Assembly (NCBI GenBank): GCA_964449305.1
Contig: CAYUYM010000083.1
Span: 1-14,264 of the forward strand
Direction: 5' to 3'
DNA from: CAYUYM01 sp964449305
GTDB lineage: Bacteria; Bacteroidota; Ignavibacteria; SZUA-365; CAYQST01
Length of the DNA stretch: 14,264 bases
This document shows, one piece after another, positions 7,449-14,264 of this stretch. A program made the translations under genes and the position numbers. The notes under the pieces were generated by a model that ran no database searches, was not told the origin of the DNA, and saw nothing but the letters and a program-made list of their open reading frames with translations. How positions within the stretch are numbered: the first letter of the stretch is position 1; every line of letters begins with the position of its first letter.

Positions 7449-9661
7449 GTCGGGCGATCGTCCTTCGCGGGAGGGGCCGCCGCGGGCGTGTCCGTGTCTG
7501 GAGATGCTTCCGGCGCCGTTCTTTCGTCATCGATTTTCTTGAGCTCATCCACGGCCATGCGGATGCGGGCGATGCGGTCGAGGTCGGCCTGCGTCTTTGG
7601 ATCGAGCGTGCCAGAGGCGGTGAGGGCATCATTCGCATCGCGGCGCGGCGGCGGGAGCTGCTCGTCACGGATGATGAGGTCGATCTCCTCGCTGTCGAGG
7701 ATCTCGCGTTCGAGGAGCGATTCGGAGAGGCGGTCCAGTACGTCCCGGTGCTCGCGGAGGATCGCGTCGGCCCGCTCCATCCCTGTGGTGACGATGCGGT
7801 AGACTTCGTTGTCGATGGCCTCGGCCGTCTTCTCGCTGAAGTCCCGGTGCTGGGCGATCTCCCGGCCGAGGAAGATCTCCTCCTGCTTCGAGCCGAAGGT
7901 GAGGGGGCCGAGATCGCTCATGCCCCATTCGCATACCATCTTGCGGGCCAGCGACGTGGCGCGTTCAATGTCGTTGCCCGCGCCGGTGGTGAGCTGGTCG
8001 AACACGAGTTTCTCCGCGGCACGGCCGCCCATGGCGTAGGCGATCATCGCCTCGAGGTAGTCCTTGGAGTAGGTGTGCTTCTCGTCGATCGGCAGGTAGG
8101 TGGTCACGCCCAGGGCGCGTCCACGGGGGATGATGGTGACCTTGTGGACGGGGTCGGCATCCTTGAGCATCTTCGCGACCAGCACATGCCCGGCTTCGTG
8201 ATATGCCGTCATCCGCTTCTCGTCCTCGGAGATGATCATGCTCTTGCGTTCCATGCCCATCATCACCTTGTCCTTGGCCTCCTCAAAGTCGTCCATGCCC
8301 ACCGCGGTCTTGTTGTGCCGTGCCGCGAGGAGGGCGGCCTCGTTCACGAGGTTCGCGAGCTCGGCGCCGGCGAGGCCCGGTGTCCCCTTGGCGAGCGTCT
8401 CGATCGACACCCCTGCCTCAAGGGGGATCTTGCGTGTGTGGACTTTGAGGATGCCTTCGCGTCCCTTGACATCGGGCCGATCCACCACCACCTGGCGATC
8501 GAAGCGTCCCGGCCGCAGCAGTGCGGGATCCAGCACGTCGGGCCGGTTGGTCGCGGCGATGATGATGACGGTGCTCGTCTGCTCGAAGCCGTCCATTTCG
8601 ACGAGGAGCTGGTTGAGTGTCTGCTCACGTTCATCGTGCCCGCCGCCCAGGCCGGCGCCACGCTGGCGGCCCACGGCGTCGATCTCGTCGATGAACACGA
8701 TGCACGGGGCGTTCTTCTTCGCGGTTTCAAACAGATCGCGGACGCGCGAGGCGCCCACGCCGACAAACATCTCGACGAACTCGGCACCGGAGATGGAGTA
8801 GAATGGAACCGCCGCCTCCCCGGCAACTGCGCGCGCAAGCAGCGTCTTGCCCGTGCCCGGAGGCCCGAGGAGCAGCACGCCACGCGGGATCTTCCCGCCG
8901 AGCCGCTGGAATCTGCCGGGATCCCTCAGAAACTCGATGATCTCCTGCAGTTCCTGCTTGGCCTCCTCCACGCCGGCGACATCAGCAAAGGTGTAGCGCA
9001 TCGACAGGTCGGTGCTCACGCGGGCGCGGCTCTTGCCGAAGGAGAAAATCCCCTTTGTGCCGCCACCACCGGCACCGCCTCCCTGCATGCGACGCATGAC
9101 CAGGAAATAGATGCCGATGATGAGAATCCATGGCAGAAGGCCGATGAGCGTCTGCATCCACATGGAGTCCTTCTCCTCATACGTGATATCGATGCCTTTC
9201 TCGATCCAGGTCTTCTGCATCTCACCATCGAGCGGGCCGAGAACCACGATGAACCCCGTCCCATCCACGATGGTCCCCGCAATGGTCTGCATCGGAGAGG
9301 GCTGGTTGAGCTTGCCGTTGAAGGTGTAATCGTTGAAACCGGATTTCGAGACAAGGGCTTTGACGATCTTGATCTCGGAGCCGTCGGCTGCCTTCATCTC
9401 CCCGTTGAGCAGCTTCTGGTATTGCAGGAAGGTGATGGTTGGATCAGCGGTACGTGTGCCCTGAAACAGCTGGATGGTGATGAATGCGAGCAGCACCACG
9501 GCGAGCCAGCCAAGCACCACCTTGGAGATGCGGGTCCAGTTGTTGTCGCCCTGCGGCGGCCTCTGGCCTCCGGGCTTCTCGCTCCGGGGGGTGCGCTCCG
9601 GTCCGTCGCCTCCGCCATTCATCCATGGTCCATGCATGTTGTTCCTTCCAGGTTGTGTCAT
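7445..9661 (-). CDS. ftsH: ATP-dependent zinc metalloprotease FtsH
   Basis: A 738-residue membrane-bound AAA+ protease with every hallmark. A Gly/Pro-rich cytoplasmic tail (1-40) leads to membrane helix 1 (~48-66), a periplasmic FtsH_ext domain (~70-168) and helix 2 (~172-190), then a Gly-rich linker. The AAA module has Walker A GPPGTGKT (266-273), Walker B IVFIDE (321-326) and the second region of homology, with arginine fingers, around ATNRPD...RPGRFDR (370-389). The peptidase domain has HEAGH (488-492) and the third zinc ligand Asp564 in GAGNDIERAT. It would degrade unfolded or surplus membrane proteins and selected cytosolic regulators as a hexamer. The length is slightly above average because of the N-terminal tail and an acidic, Ala/Pro-rich C-terminal tail (~670-738). 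ATG codons at residues 9 and 14 are alternatives, but the strong ribosome site favours 9661. It sits in the conserved order tilS-hpt-ftsH. Confidence 0.98.
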   Translation of the reverse strand: MTQPGRNNMHGPWMNGGGDGPERTPRSEKPGGQRPPQGDNNWTRISKVVLGWLAVVLLAFITIQLFQGTRTADPTITFLQYQKLLNGEMKAADGSEIKIVKALVSKSGFNDYTFNGKLNQPSPMQTIAGTIVDGTGFIVVLGPLDGEMQKTWIEKGIDITYEEKDSMWMQTLIGLLPWILIIGIYFLVMRRMQGGGAGGGGTKGIFSFGKSRARVSTDLSMRYTFADVAGVEEAKQELQEIIEFLRDPGRFQRLGGKIPRGVLLLGPPGTGKTLLARAVAGEAAVPFYSISGAEFVEMFVGVGASRVRDLFETAKKNAPCIVFIDEIDAVGRQRGAGLGGGHDEREQTLNQLLVEMDGFEQTSTVIIIAATNRPDVLDPALLRPGRFDRQVVVDRPDVKGREGILKVHTRKIPLEAGVSIETLAKGTPGLAGAELANLVNEAALLAARHNKTAVGMDDFEEAKDKVMMGMERKSMIISEDEKRMTAYHEAGHVLVAKMLKDADPVHKVTIIPRGRALGVTTYLPIDEKHTYSKDYLEAMIAYAMGGRAAEKLVFDQLTTGAGNDIERATSLARKMVCEWGMSDLGPLTFGSKQEEIFLGREIAQHRDFSEKTAEAIDNEVYRIVTTGMERADAILREHRDVLDRLSESLLEREILDSEEIDLIIRDEQLPPPRRDANDALTASGTLDPKTQADLDRIARIRMAVDELKKIDDERTAPEASPDTDTPAAAPPAKDDRPT

Positions 9662-9667
9662 CGAGCG

Positions 9668-10252
9668 TCACTCCTTCCCCAATTCACCGTCATGTTGTCC
9701 GGCCAGGATGTGGATCGACGGCAGGTTCCGTCCCTTCTGCGCGAAATCGAGTCCGAAGCCGATCACGAAGCGCGGTTCGATCGTGAAACCCACATAATCG
9801 ATGGTGTGGTGGATCTTGGTCTGTGCCGGCTTGTGCAGCAGGCTCACAATGCGCAGGGACTTCGGGTTCTTCTGCCCGATCCATTTCTTCATGAAATCGA
9901 CTGAGATGCCGGTGTCGACAATGTCCTCCACGAGCACGATGTTGCGCCCCTCCACCTCACAGTTCAGGTCCTTGATGAGCTCCACCTGCCCGGAGGAGAT
10001 TTTCTTCTCCCCATAGCTGGAAAGCTTGAGGAAGTCCACCTCGCAGTCGATGGTGATCTGGCGGATGAGGTCGGCGAACACCATGAATGCACCGTTCAGC
10101 ACGCAGATGAAGATGGGGCAGTCGTCCTTCATGTCCTGGTTGATGCGGGTGGCGAGCTCGGAGATGCGCTGCTGGATCGCTTCCGCGGTGATGTAGGGAA
10201 CGAACTGCTCGCCATTGATGGTGATGGTGTGTGAAGAGGGTGTGCCGGTCAT
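9668..10252 (-). CDS. hpt: Hypoxanthine phosphoribosyltransferase
   Basis: A 194-residue cytosolic purine-salvage enzyme converting hypoxanthine (and usually guanine) plus PRPP to IMP or GMP. Visible motifs: the VLNGA loop (51-55) that contacts pyrophosphate; the flexible-loop LSSYG (77-81); the PRPP-binding signature VLVEDIVDTG (106-115), with the acidic pair E109-D110 and D113; and the purine-recognition stretch DYVGFTIEP...FVIGFGLDFA (152-171). Length and motif spacing are normal for bacterial HPRT. The ATG at 10252 overlaps the tilS stop in an ATGA; an upstream in-frame extension would only read antisense-like sequence through tilS. Adjacency to tilS and ftsH is a recurrent bacterial arrangement, and TilS-HprT interaction has been reported in Bacillus and Listeria, so co-expression may be functional. 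Confidence 0.96.
   Translation of the reverse strand: MTGTPSSHTITINGEQFVPYITAEAIQQRISELATRINQDMKDDCPIFICVLNGAFMVFADLIRQITIDCEVDFLKLSSYGEKKISSGQVELIKDLNCEVEGRNIVLVEDIVDTGISVDFMKKWIGQKNPKSLRIVSLLHKPAQTKIHHTIDYVGFTIEPRFVIGFGLDFAQKGRNLPSIHILAGQHDGELGKE
9671..9680 (-). promoter_or_regulatory. Strong Shine-Dalgarno site for ftsH inside the hpt 3' end
   Basis: Read on the minus strand this is GGGGAAGGAG, whose AAGGAG core lies 9 bases before the ftsH ATG at 9661. The site is within the last codons of hpt, whose stop is at 9668-9670, so ribosomes ending hpt pass directly over it. This supports the 9661 start over the internal ATGs. Confidence 0.7.
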
Positions 10253-11625
10253 GCCTGATCCTGCTGTTCTGAAATGAAGGTGAGGCGCGCCACGCGCGTC
10301 GTGGTGTCGGTGATGCGGACGCGGTGGTCGAGCCTCCGGCCGCAGAGCCAGATGATGCCCTCGGTGTCGGCGAGCACCATGGCCGCACGTCGGTCCGATC
10401 CGCCGACATGCGCATCGGTGAGCATGTCGCTGACAAGCCTCCTGCCAGTCATGCCGAGCGGCTGCATGGCGTCCCCCGCAACCCACGGACGGAGTGTCCA
10501 CGCGCCGTCCGTCCGGTCGAGGTCGATGAACTCCACTGCGCGGTCCGTCGTGAAATGTACTGAACGTCGATCCATGAGCTCCGAGGTCCATGTGAACATG
10601 CGTGTCCTGATCGCCTGACCAGGATACACGCATACAACAGTTGCACCGCTTTCCTCCGTTCCGCGAAGACTCACCGCATCATGCAGACGATGGGCGATGA
10701 CCCCGGTCGAGCACCGGTATTCGCTGCCGGCGGGAGCGTCAATCAGGTTTCTGATCGCGAAACAGGCGTGCAGGGATGCATGAAGACCACCAAATTTCGC
10801 CAGTATTCGCCGTATCAGGAGCAACTGCTCGAATTCAAGATACCCTTTCAGGGTTTCAACCGCAAGTGACCAGCCTGTGCCCGCGGGCCGCGCACAGGCA
10901 TGCTCCAACGCTGCCGCGTGCACCTCGTGGAATTCCTCCATCGAGCGGTTGAGCGCGGCCGTCCTGCCGGCCACGGCTGGGAAGCCGGGGTGGACAACCC
11001 GGGCGATCACCGGAAGCACGTGATGCCGGATGGCGTTGCGGCGGTAGTCGTCCCCGGTGTTCGAGGCATCCTCGATCCAGTCGATGCCGTGTTCCCGTGC
11101 GTGGGATTCCAGCTCAGCGCGGCGGGCGAAGAGCAGCGGGCGGATGATGCTCCCCCGACGCGGTCGTATGCCCGCGAGACCCGACGATCCGGCCCCCTCC
11201 AGGAAGCGTGCCAGCATGGTCTCGGCCTGGTCGTCGGCATGGTGGGCGGTGACCACCCAGGCAGCCCCGCTGTCCGCCTGCATCGCCGTGAGGGCCTCGT
11301 AGCGCAGTGCACGCGCCGTGGCCTGGAGCGATTCACCCGTCCTGGCATTCGCCTCGGGGACGTCCAGATGCCGGCACAGCACAGGGATGTCGAGATGGCC
11401 ACCCAGCCGTTCCACGAAGACGCGCTCGTCGCCGGCTTCTGCGCGGATGCCGTGGTGGACATGGCCGAGCGTCAGGCGCAGATCCCAGGCCGCCCGCAGC
11501 TCCGCGAAGAGGTGGACCAGCACCGTGGAATCGAGCCCCCCGCTCGCCGCGAGAAGGAAGGATGCGCCGCGCTCGAGCGCCGACAGCGTCCGCAGGGATT
11601 CCACAAGGCGGCTGCTGAGGGACAT
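10249..11625 (-). CDS. tilS: tRNA(Ile)-lysidine synthase
   Basis: A 458-residue enzyme that attaches lysine to C34 of the CAU-anticodon tRNA-Ile, letting it read AUA codons instead of AUG; normally essential. The N-terminal PP-loop ATPase domain has AASGGLDS (26-33), the HHADDQAETML motif (128-138) and the RNAIRHHVLP segment (196-205) typical of TilS. A central helical tRNA-binding region (~215-300) is followed by the C-terminal TilS domain, with LRPWVAGDAMQPLGM (378-392) and GRRLVSDML (394-402). The length matches three-domain TilS of the Escherichia/Bacillus type rather than the short Aquifex form. The ATG at 11625 shares one base with the upstream stop (TGATG), with GGAGG five bases further on; hpt overlaps at the other end. 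The middle and C-terminal parts are more divergent than the PP-loop, as usual in this family. Confidence 0.95.
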   Translation of the reverse strand: MSLSSRLVESLRTLSALERGASFLLAASGGLDSTVLVHLFAELRAAWDLRLTLGHVHHGIRAEAGDERVFVERLGGHLDIPVLCRHLDVPEANARTGESLQATARALRYEALTAMQADSGAAWVVTAHHADDQAETMLARFLEGAGSSGLAGIRPRRGSIIRPLLFARRAELESHAREHGIDWIEDASNTGDDYRRNAIRHHVLPVIARVVHPGFPAVAGRTAALNRSMEEFHEVHAAALEHACARPAGTGWSLAVETLKGYLEFEQLLLIRRILAKFGGLHASLHACFAIRNLIDAPAGSEYRCSTGVIAHRLHDAVSLRGTEESGATVVCVYPGQAIRTRMFTWTSELMDRRSVHFTTDRAVEFIDLDRTDGAWTLRPWVAGDAMQPLGMTGRRLVSDMLTDAHVGGSDRRAAMVLADTEGIIWLCGRRLDHRVRITDTTTRVARLTFISEQQDQA

Positions 11626-12098
11626 CAGGCCTCCCCGGCCCCGGACATCTCAAGCTCCCAGGCCTTGAGCACGCTGAAGTCCCGGGCGATCCCGATCAGG
11701 GATGAAAGCGTGTCGATGGTGGGTGCCGGTGCCTGGGGGCCCGGGTCGTCGCCATGCAACGGACTGCTTGGAAGGGCATATCGTCTGCGAATTGTGGTGG
11801 CGGGCGCATCGTCGGCGTTGATGAAGAGGAGTGAGAGAAGCGCATGAAACTCCCCGAGTCCCGTCTGGAGCTCGCGATCGAGCTGTGCGGTGAACTCGGA
11901 GGTCGGCCCCTGGGAGGCGCGGGTGCGCAGGAGTCGGGCGCAGTACCGCCCGTGGAATGCGAGGCGGCCGATGATGTCGTGCAATCCGCGGTCATGACCG
12001 CGTTGCAGAGCCTCAGCGAAATCCTCCGGCTGGTTCAGTGGAGAGCCGGAGAATTCTTCAAGAAGGGACAGCAGGGAGAGGACTTGGGGTGAGGGCAT
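11625..12098 (-). CDS. Uncharacterised 157-residue helical protein, first gene of the tilS operon
   Basis: I do not recognise this protein. It is predicted soluble and mostly alpha-helical, with leucine-rich stretches near the start (VLSLLSLLEEF), in the middle (DIIGRLAFHGRYCARLL; ELQTGLGEFHALLSLLF) and near the end (IDTLSSLIGIARDFSVLKAWELEM). A Pro-rich linker at ~112-125 (SPLHGDDPGPQAPAP) separates a helical N-terminal domain from a short C-terminal helix. No metal-binding motif, nucleotide loop or signal peptide is visible. The ATG at 12098 is chosen because an AAGGA lies just upstream and the in-frame extension to 12377 would cross the intergenic promoter region and run into the opposite-strand trpS. 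Its stop and the tilS start share a base, so the two are probably translationally coupled. It reads as a real gene because it fits this tight architecture, not because of homology. Confidence 0.72.
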   Translation of the reverse strand: MPSPQVLSLLSLLEEFSGSPLNQPEDFAEALQRGHDRGLHDIIGRLAFHGRYCARLLRTRASQGPTSEFTAQLDRELQTGLGEFHALLSLLFINADDAPATTIRRRYALPSSPLHGDDPGPQAPAPTIDTLSSLIGIARDFSVLKAWELEMSGAGEA

Positions 12099-12270
12099 CG
12101 GGATCCTTGCTCGTGAAGGTGAAAAATTACGAAATGCGTCGGAATTCCTTGGACTCCCACATCGGGAAAAACACGGAACCTGTGGAGGGGATTCCATTTC
12201 CCCCGCCCGTTCTTCATTCTTAGCTCGGATTTGACTATGTTTACCGGCTATGAATTTCCACGGAACACCC
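12099..12270. promoter_or_regulatory. Divergent promoter region between the tilS operon and trpS
   Basis: This is the only gap separating diverging genes, so it should hold promoters for both the eight-gene minus-strand operon and trpS-scpA. It is the most A+T-rich part of the window's right half. Candidate elements are weak. On the minus strand, TAATTTTT (complement of 12122-12129) lies about 25-30 bases before the 12098 start. On the plus strand, TATGTTTA (12236-12243) lies about 30 bases before the trpS ATG at 12271. Both loosely resemble the Bacteroidota -7 box (TAnnTTTG). An 8-base palindrome, GGAATTCC, lies near 12141. No T-box, riboswitch or terminator is evident. Confidence 0.4.
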
Positions 12271-13251
12271 ATGAAAAAAATCATCCTCTCCGGCATGCGC
12301 CCCACTGGGAAACTCCACCTCGGCCATTTCACCGGTGCGTTGGAGAACTGGGTCGCCCTGCAGGCGGAATATGACAATCACCATCTTGTGGCGGACTACC
12401 ATTCACTGACCACGAACCTCGATACATCACGCATTCACGAGCACACGATCGACATGGTGATCGACTGGCTGGCTGCGGGCATCGATCCGGTGAAGAGCCC
12501 CATCTTCCGTCAGTCGCAGATCAAGGAGCACACCGAGCTGTTCCTCATCTTCACGATGCTCATCACGCAGAGCCGGTTGGAGCGCAATCCCTCGATCAAG
12601 GAACAGGTGCGCGATCTGAACATCCCATCGGTGGTGTTCGGGCACCTCGGCTATCCGGTGCTGCAGGCAGCCGACATCCTCCTGTATCGGGCCAACCTCG
12701 TTCCCGTGGGGGAGGATCAGCTTTCGCATGTGGAGATCACACGTGAGATCGCGCGGGATTTCAACGGCAACTGGGGCGAGGTGTTTCCCGTGCCCGAGCC
12801 GAAGGTGTCGCACTTTTCCCGCCTGCCGGGGCTGTCCGACATCACCGTGAAGATGGCGAAGTCCCTCAACAACACCATCCTGTTGTCCGACGAGCCGGAA
12901 GCCGTGGTGGGCAAGCTGCGCAAGGCGGTGACCGACCCGGCCAAGCTGCGCAAGGGCGATCCCGGGCATCCCGACGTCTGCCTCGTGTTCACGTATCACC
13001 GGAAGTTCAACCCTGCGGAGCTCGACGAGATCCGCGGTGGCTGTGAGTCCGGGGCCCTCGGTTGTGTGGATTGCAAGATGAAATGCGCTGCGCGCATCAA
13101 CGAGTTCCTCGCGCCCCACATCGAGCGCCGCCGTCCCTTCGAGGCGCAGCACGCGCTGGTGGAGGAGATCCTGGTGGACGGTGAGGCCCGCGCCCGCGCC
13201 CGCGCCGCCGACACCATGACCATGGTCCGTGCTGCAATGAAGCTTGGGTGA
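12271..13251 (+). CDS. trpS: Tryptophanyl-tRNA synthetase
   Basis: A 326-residue class I aminoacyl-tRNA synthetase that charges tRNA-Trp. The HIGH-type motif is HLGH (16-19) inside SGMRPTGKLHLGHFTG. GEDQLSHVEITREIARDFN (~147-165) is the typical tryptophan/tRNA region. The KMSKS loop reads KMAKS (194-198). A cysteine cluster at 237, 258, 265 and 268 (C-x20-C-x6-C-x2-C) resembles the signature that binds a 4Fe-4S cluster in Thermotoga maritima TrpRS, where I recall the first spacing as 22. I prefer the ATG at 12271 (MKKIILSGMRPTG) to the in-frame ATG at 12250, because family members normally start right before this motif; the 7-residue longer form cannot be excluded. scpA begins one base after the stop, so the two are probably co-transcribed. 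Confidence 0.96.
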   Translation: MKKIILSGMRPTGKLHLGHFTGALENWVALQAEYDNHHLVADYHSLTTNLDTSRIHEHTIDMVIDWLAAGIDPVKSPIFRQSQIKEHTELFLIFTMLITQSRLERNPSIKEQVRDLNIPSVVFGHLGYPVLQAADILLYRANLVPVGEDQLSHVEITREIARDFNGNWGEVFPVPEPKVSHFSRLPGLSDITVKMAKSLNNTILLSDEPEAVVGKLRKAVTDPAKLRKGDPGHPDVCLVFTYHRKFNPAELDEIRGGCESGALGCVDCKMKCAARINEFLAPHIERRRPFEAQHALVEEILVDGEARARARAADTMTMVRAAMKLG

Positions 13252-13252
13252 C

Positions 13253-14026
13253 ATGGAAGGCTTCAAGGTCAAGGTCCCCGATTTCGAAGGTCCGCTGGAC
13301 CTTCTTCTCTTCTTCATCCGACGGGATGAACTGGACATCTACGACATCCCCATCTCCCACATCACGCGCGAGTTCCTGAGCTACATGCACATGATGGAGA
13401 TGCTGGACCTCGAGGTGGCGGGGGAGTTCATCGTGATGGCGGCGATCCTCATGCAGATCAAGGCCCGGATGATGCTGCCCCAAGCGCCCAAGGTGGAGGG
13501 TGAGGAGGACGAGATCGATCCGCGCGCCGAGTTGACACGCCGCCTGCTCGAGTACAAGCGTTTCAAGGAGGCGGCCGTCGATCTCCAGACCATGGAACTC
13601 GACCAGCGCCAGCGGCACTTCCGGGCGCTCTTCAAGCACGATGTCAAGATGTATGAGGAGGATCCGGAGCAGGCGTTGCGCGACGTGACGCTCTACCAGC
13701 TCATCCGCGCCTTTCAGTATGCGATGAAGAACATCGAGAAGAAGACGGTGCACGAGATCGTCCGCATCCCCTACACCATCGAAGAGCAGGCGGTGATGAT
13801 CATGGGCTTCTTCCAGGGTCGCAGAAATTTTCGCTTCCTGGATCTCCTGCCGCACATGAAGGAAAAGATCCAGGTGATCGTCACCTTCGTCTCCCTGCTC
13901 GAGCTCATCCGTGCCCAACGTATCCGGGTGGAGACGACAGACGAGTTCAACGATTTCACCATCCACAACATCTACGAGGATTGGCAGCAGCACGCGGAAC
14001 CTCTCATCGCCAATCCCACCACATGA
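13253..14026 (+). CDS. scpA: Segregation and condensation protein A (kleisin subunit of SMC-ScpAB)
   Basis: A 257-residue kleisin that bridges SMC heads and binds ScpB in bacterial condensin, compacting and resolving the chromosome. The N-terminal signature is clear: FEGPLDLLLFFIRRDELDIYDIPI (11-34), then a helix-rich segment with the DLEVAGEFIVMAAILMQIKARMMLP-type motif (52-76), which contacts the SMC neck. An acidic linker (82-90) follows, and the C-terminal winged-helix region (~175-245) ends with FVSLLELIRAQRIRV (212-226). Length is normal. The ATG at 13253 lies one base past the trpS stop (TGAC-ATG). An in-frame TTG at 13244 would add three residues and overlap trpS, but is a less likely start. 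Ribosome-binding sequence is weak, so coupling to trpS translation is likely. Confidence 0.95.
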   Translation: MEGFKVKVPDFEGPLDLLLFFIRRDELDIYDIPISHITREFLSYMHMMEMLDLEVAGEFIVMAAILMQIKARMMLPQAPKVEGEEDEIDPRAELTRRLLEYKRFKEAAVDLQTMELDQRQRHFRALFKHDVKMYEEDPEQALRDVTLYQLIRAFQYAMKNIEKKTVHEIVRIPYTIEEQAVMIMGFFQGRRNFRFLDLLPHMKEKIQVIVTFVSLLELIRAQRIRVETTDEFNDFTIHNIYEDWQQHAEPLIANPTT

Positions 14027-14035
14027 CACCGATGA

Positions 14036-14050
14036 CCGGCAACCTGCCGG
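14036..14050 (+). other. Short G+C-rich hairpin between scpA and the next gene
   Basis: CCGGC and GCCGG face each other across a five-base loop (AACCT), 9 bases after the scpA stop. There is no following U-run, so it is not a standard intrinsic terminator. It might slow ribosomes or stabilise the upstream mRNA end, or simply be chance in G+C-rich DNA. Confidence 0.25.
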
Positions 14051-14068
14051 GCTGAAAGCTCGACCGCC

Positions 14069-14264
14069 ATGAAGAAGCACTCCAAGAAGCATCGCCACCA
14101 GAACACCGCCACCCGGGCGACAGACACACCCGACCAGCAGGCGACGGAAGCATCGCTGATCGATTCCATCGTGGCCCCCGCCGCTGCCTCCGACACCGCC
14201 GCACCGCCACCGGCGATGGACGCAGCCCCGGCGATGGACGCAGCCCCGGCGATGGACGCAGCCC
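14069..14264 (+). CDS. N-terminal part of a low-complexity Ala/Pro-rich protein, possibly an extended ScpB
   Basis: Only 65 codons are visible before the window ends. The protein starts with a basic Lys/His-rich patch (MKKHSKKHRHQN), passes through a Thr/Ala/Asp segment and enters perfect repeats of PAMDAA from residue 48. No domain can be identified in what is present. The position right after scpA, 42 bases from its stop, is where scpB usually lies, so a ScpB with a disordered N-terminal extension is the favoured guess from context alone; another repeat-rich protein is equally consistent with the sequence. No membrane segment or signal peptide is visible. The ribosome-binding site is weak. 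Confidence 0.55.
   Translation, partial: MKKHSKKHRHQNTATRATDTPDQQATEASLIDSIVAPAAASDTAAPPPAMDAAPAMDAAPAMDAA
14210..14264 (+). repeat. Perfect 18-base in-frame tandem repeat encoding PAMDAA
   Basis: The unit ccggcgatggacgcagcc occurs three times without mismatch (14210-14227, 14228-14245, 14246-14263), and base 14264 may begin a fourth copy. The unit length is a multiple of three and keeps the frame, so copy-number change would lengthen or shorten the protein by six residues without breaking it. The array is cut by the window edge, so its full size is unknown. Confidence 0.93.

Noticed and set aside
5814..7802. Long plus-strand open frame (662 codons) across the flippase-like and kinase-like genes
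   Set aside because: Low-complexity Glu/Asp/Arg/Gly/His composition; it is the complement of recognisable membrane-protein genes.
7748..9904. Long plus-strand open frame (718 codons) opposite ftsH
   Set aside because: The minus strand carries every FtsH motif; the antisense product has no family features.
10253..10633. Longer hpt product starting within tilS
   Set aside because: The extra residues do not resemble HPRT, and the 10252 ATG gives the family's normal length with an ATGA overlap to tilS.
12171..12212. GGGGA ... TCCCC inverted repeat upstream of trpS as an attenuator
   Set aside because: Five-base stem in a G/C-rich patch, with no U-run, leader peptide or T-box features.
12231..12254. 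TTGACT ... TATGAA as a sigma70-type promoter for trpS
   Set aside because: The spacer is only 12 bases, far from the usual 16-18.
1..14264. Search for tRNA, rRNA, CRISPR arrays, transposases, integrases, toxin-antitoxin pairs or defence genes
   Set aside because: None seen by eye on either strand; gaps are short and almost all bases are accounted for by the listed genes.

Overview
This is a 14.3 kb stretch of G+C-rich bacterial chromosome, densely packed and mostly housekeeping. I see no rRNA, tRNA, CRISPR array, insertion sequence or phage gene. It holds thirteen protein-coding genes, two of them cut by the window edges. The gene set (a phosphoglycerate-mutase-like metalloenzyme beside comEC; tilS-hpt-ftsH beside a polyprenol/diacylglycerol kinase-like gene; trpS-scpA) suggests a Gram-negative-type bacterium. 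My best but weak guess is the Bacteroidota/Chlorobiota/Ignavibacteria/Kapabacteria neighbourhood. Recognisable Shine-Dalgarno sequences occur before several genes (ftsH, tilS, the CPBP protease) but not all, so they do not settle the lineage.

Layout, left to right. (1) Plus strand, 1-2893: the 3' end of an alkaline-phosphatase/phosphoglycerate-mutase superfamily metalloenzyme, then a full-length comEC only 10 bases on. (2) Plus strand, 3056-3787: a 243-residue protein of uncertain function in visibly A+T-richer DNA, behind a 162-base gap with a small dyad. Its stop codon interlocks with the stop of the convergent gene. (3) Minus strand, 12098 down to 3782: eight genes with no gap over 9 bases, in transcription order an unknown 157-residue protein, tilS, hpt, ftsH, a polyprenol/diacylglycerol kinase-like membrane protein, a flippase-like (UPF0104/LPG-synthase transmembrane-type) protein, a family 2 glycosyltransferase and a CPBP-family membrane protease. 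Five junctions are stop/start overlaps, so the whole block is probably one operon. (4) A divergent promoter region around 12099-12270. (5) Plus strand, 12271 to the end: trpS, scpA one base later, and the start of a low-complexity protein (possibly an extended ScpB) that enters perfect 18-base tandem repeats at the window edge.

How it fits together: the minus-strand operon joins tRNA-Ile lysidine synthesis, purine salvage and membrane protein quality control, a linkage long known in bacteria, to four integral or membrane-anchored proteins that look like a lipid phosphorylation / glycosylation / translocation set. The plus-strand right end links tryptophanyl-tRNA charging to chromosome condensation. 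I found no clear undescribed defence or mobile system. The most worthwhile leads are the membrane-lipid quartet downstream of ftsH, the compositionally distinct 3056-3787 gene, the unknown first gene of the tilS operon, the cysteine (possible Fe-S) signature with a KMAKS motif in TrpS, and the tandem repeat at the right edge.
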